From the NCBI GenBank assembly GCA_964514665.1, contig CAZESH010000212.1, forward strand, positions 1 to 7,807: a DNA stretch of 7,807 nt, given 5' to 3'. Origin of the DNA: CAZESH01 sp964514665 (GTDB lineage Bacteria; Bacillota; Bacilli; Paenibacillales; KCTC-25726). The notes below the pieces were generated by a model. It saw only the letters and a list, made by a program, of their open reading frames with translations, was not told where the DNA came from and searched no databases. The position numbers and the translations under genes were made by a program. Shown piece after piece: positions 6,907 through 7,807 of this stretch; the first letter of the stretch is position 1, and each line of letters opens with the position of its first letter.

Positions 6907-7807
6907 TTACTTTTGTTCTTTCCAATAATTTTCGATATCCTTGGCCAGTTGGGCGCGGTCTTCTTTCTGCACCAAATATTTCTGCATGGAAGCGCCCAAT
7001 GTCGTCCAATGATCAGCCTGTACATAGTTGCCGCCGAACTGAAGGGTCTTGCCCTCATTCAAGTACGTTTGAAGCGCTTTGGGCAGAGGTTTCTCCTGAA
7101 CCAGTTTGATATTTTTGAACGCCGGAATGACACCGAATTGATTCACCAGCAAGTCTTGTCCTGCATCGCTGTAGACCAGCCAATCCAGGAATTTTACCGC
7201 TGCCTCCTGCTGGGCTTTGCTGCTGGCTGTTTTGTCAATATACACTTGCTTCGTTGCGCCCGCGGCGACTAACGAATTGGCATTATCCGACGGATCATTG
7301 CTGATCGGCACCGGAATAAATCCGTAGTCGCCGCCCGCTTGGGCATCATCCAATCCACCATTCATCCATACCCCGTTGAATGTCATGGCTGCCTTGCCGG
7401 TCGCCACATCCGCTTTCGTTTGATCATACGTAACAGCCAGCGGATCGTCTTTACCCATGTTGTACTTTGCCATCATGTCAAACGTATCCATCAAGCCGTT
7501 GAATTGGGCGTTGTTCGCCAAGTCCACTTGACCGGCTTTCAATTGATCCAGGAATTTGGGAACATCCCCGCCGGGCTGGGTCGCATATGCCAACGGCAGA
7601 TAATGGTTGCCCAAGGACCAGCTCATACTGCCGATGACAAGCGGCGCGGTACCGGCATCCTGAATTTTCTGGAACAATTTCTCCAGGTCGTCTCTCGTCT
7701 TGATCGCGGACGGATCGAAGGCGCCGCCGTACACTTTATTCAACACCGCTTTGTTGTAGATCAGGCCGTATCCTTCAATGGCAAACGGGAAAGCAAGGGT
7801 CTTGCCG
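6907..7807 (-). CDS. Sugar ABC transporter extracellular solute-binding protein (5' end outside window)
   Basis: Three hundred codons including the TAA stop are present. The frame enters from the window edge with GKTLAFPFAIEGYGLIYNKA, so the internal GTG at 7746 is not the start. The segments match family 1 carbohydrate-binding proteins: GYGLIYNKAVLNKVYGG near the hinge, GKAAMTFNGVWMNGG in the middle, and AAVKFLDWLVYSDAGQDLLV followed by GVIPAFKNI towards the C-terminus. Full-length members have about 430 to 450 residues, so roughly 130 to 150 N-terminal residues are missing. That part should carry the lipoprotein signal peptide that anchors it outside the cell. It would deliver sugar to the two permeases encoded downstream. 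The ligand cannot be assigned. Confidence 0.93.
   Translation of the reverse strand, partial: GKTLAFPFAIEGYGLIYNKAVLNKVYGGAFDPSAIKTRDDLEKLFQKIQDAGTAPLVIGSMSWSLGNHYLPLAYATQPGGDVPKFLDQLKAGQVDLANNAQFNGLMDTFDMMAKYNMGKDDPLAVTYDQTKADVATGKAAMTFNGVWMNGGLDDAQAGGDYGFIPVPISNDPSDNANSLVAAGATKQVYIDKTASSKAQQEAAVKFLDWLVYSDAGQDLLVNQFGVIPAFKNIKLVQEKPLPKALQTYLNEGKTLQFGGNYVQADHWTTLGASMQKYLVQKEDRAQLAKDIENYWKEQK

Noticed and set aside
1..7807. tRNA, rRNA, CRISPR arrays, insertion sequences, attachment sites
   Set aside because: No repeat-spacer pattern, transposase motif, terminal inverted repeats or RNA gene signature was seen on either strand.

Overview
The window looks like chromosomal DNA of a Paenibacillus-like member of the Bacillota. 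The reasons are strong Shine-Dalgarno sites (GGAGGAG, AAGGAG, GGGGGG), tightly packed co-directional genes, a sugar ABC transporter with no ATPase gene beside it, and a LacI-family regulator next to that transporter. The genus is inferred from style and protein families, not proven. Every gene I can support lies on the minus strand, so transcription runs from position 7807 towards position 1.

In transcription order, region 1 (7807 to 5069) is a carbohydrate ABC importer. It holds the C-terminal two thirds of an extracellular solute-binding protein, an intercistronic region with two stem-loops, and two MalF/MalG-type permeases that overlap by one base. The start of the binding-protein gene and the operon promoter lie outside the window.

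Region 2 (5068 to 4861) is a 208-base non-coding gap. It contains a perfect 17-base palindrome overlapping an extended -10-like sequence, a short direct repeat and no convincing terminator. It is probably the promoter and operator region of the next operon.

Region 3 (4860 to about 1990) is a compact gene set: a LacI-family repressor, a short MgtC/SapB-type membrane protein, an inositol-monophosphatase-family enzyme, and the N-terminal half of a class I isoprenoid-synthase-like protein with a DDxxD motif. Gaps are 14, 44 and 48 bases and each gene has its own ribosome binding site, so co-transcription is likely.

Region 4 (about 1990 to 5) is the C-terminal half of a very large signalling protein of the Ser/Thr kinase - AAA ATPase - TPR-like - GAF - LuxR type. 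Its kinase and ATPase parts are missing. The isoprenoid-synthase-like gene runs directly into it, out of frame, so this looks like a deletion junction between two neighbouring genes, or an assembly error. The C-terminal LuxR helix-turn-helix also loses its consensus and stops early, close to the window edge.

Functionally, the transporter brings in a sugar or oligosaccharide and the LacI regulator probably senses a related ligand. The mgtC, phosphatase and isoprenoid genes downstream of lacI are unusual companions for a sugar uptake locus. No complete new system is visible. The most notable points are the broken junction near 1990 and the lacI-mgtC-phosphatase-isoprenoid gene set.
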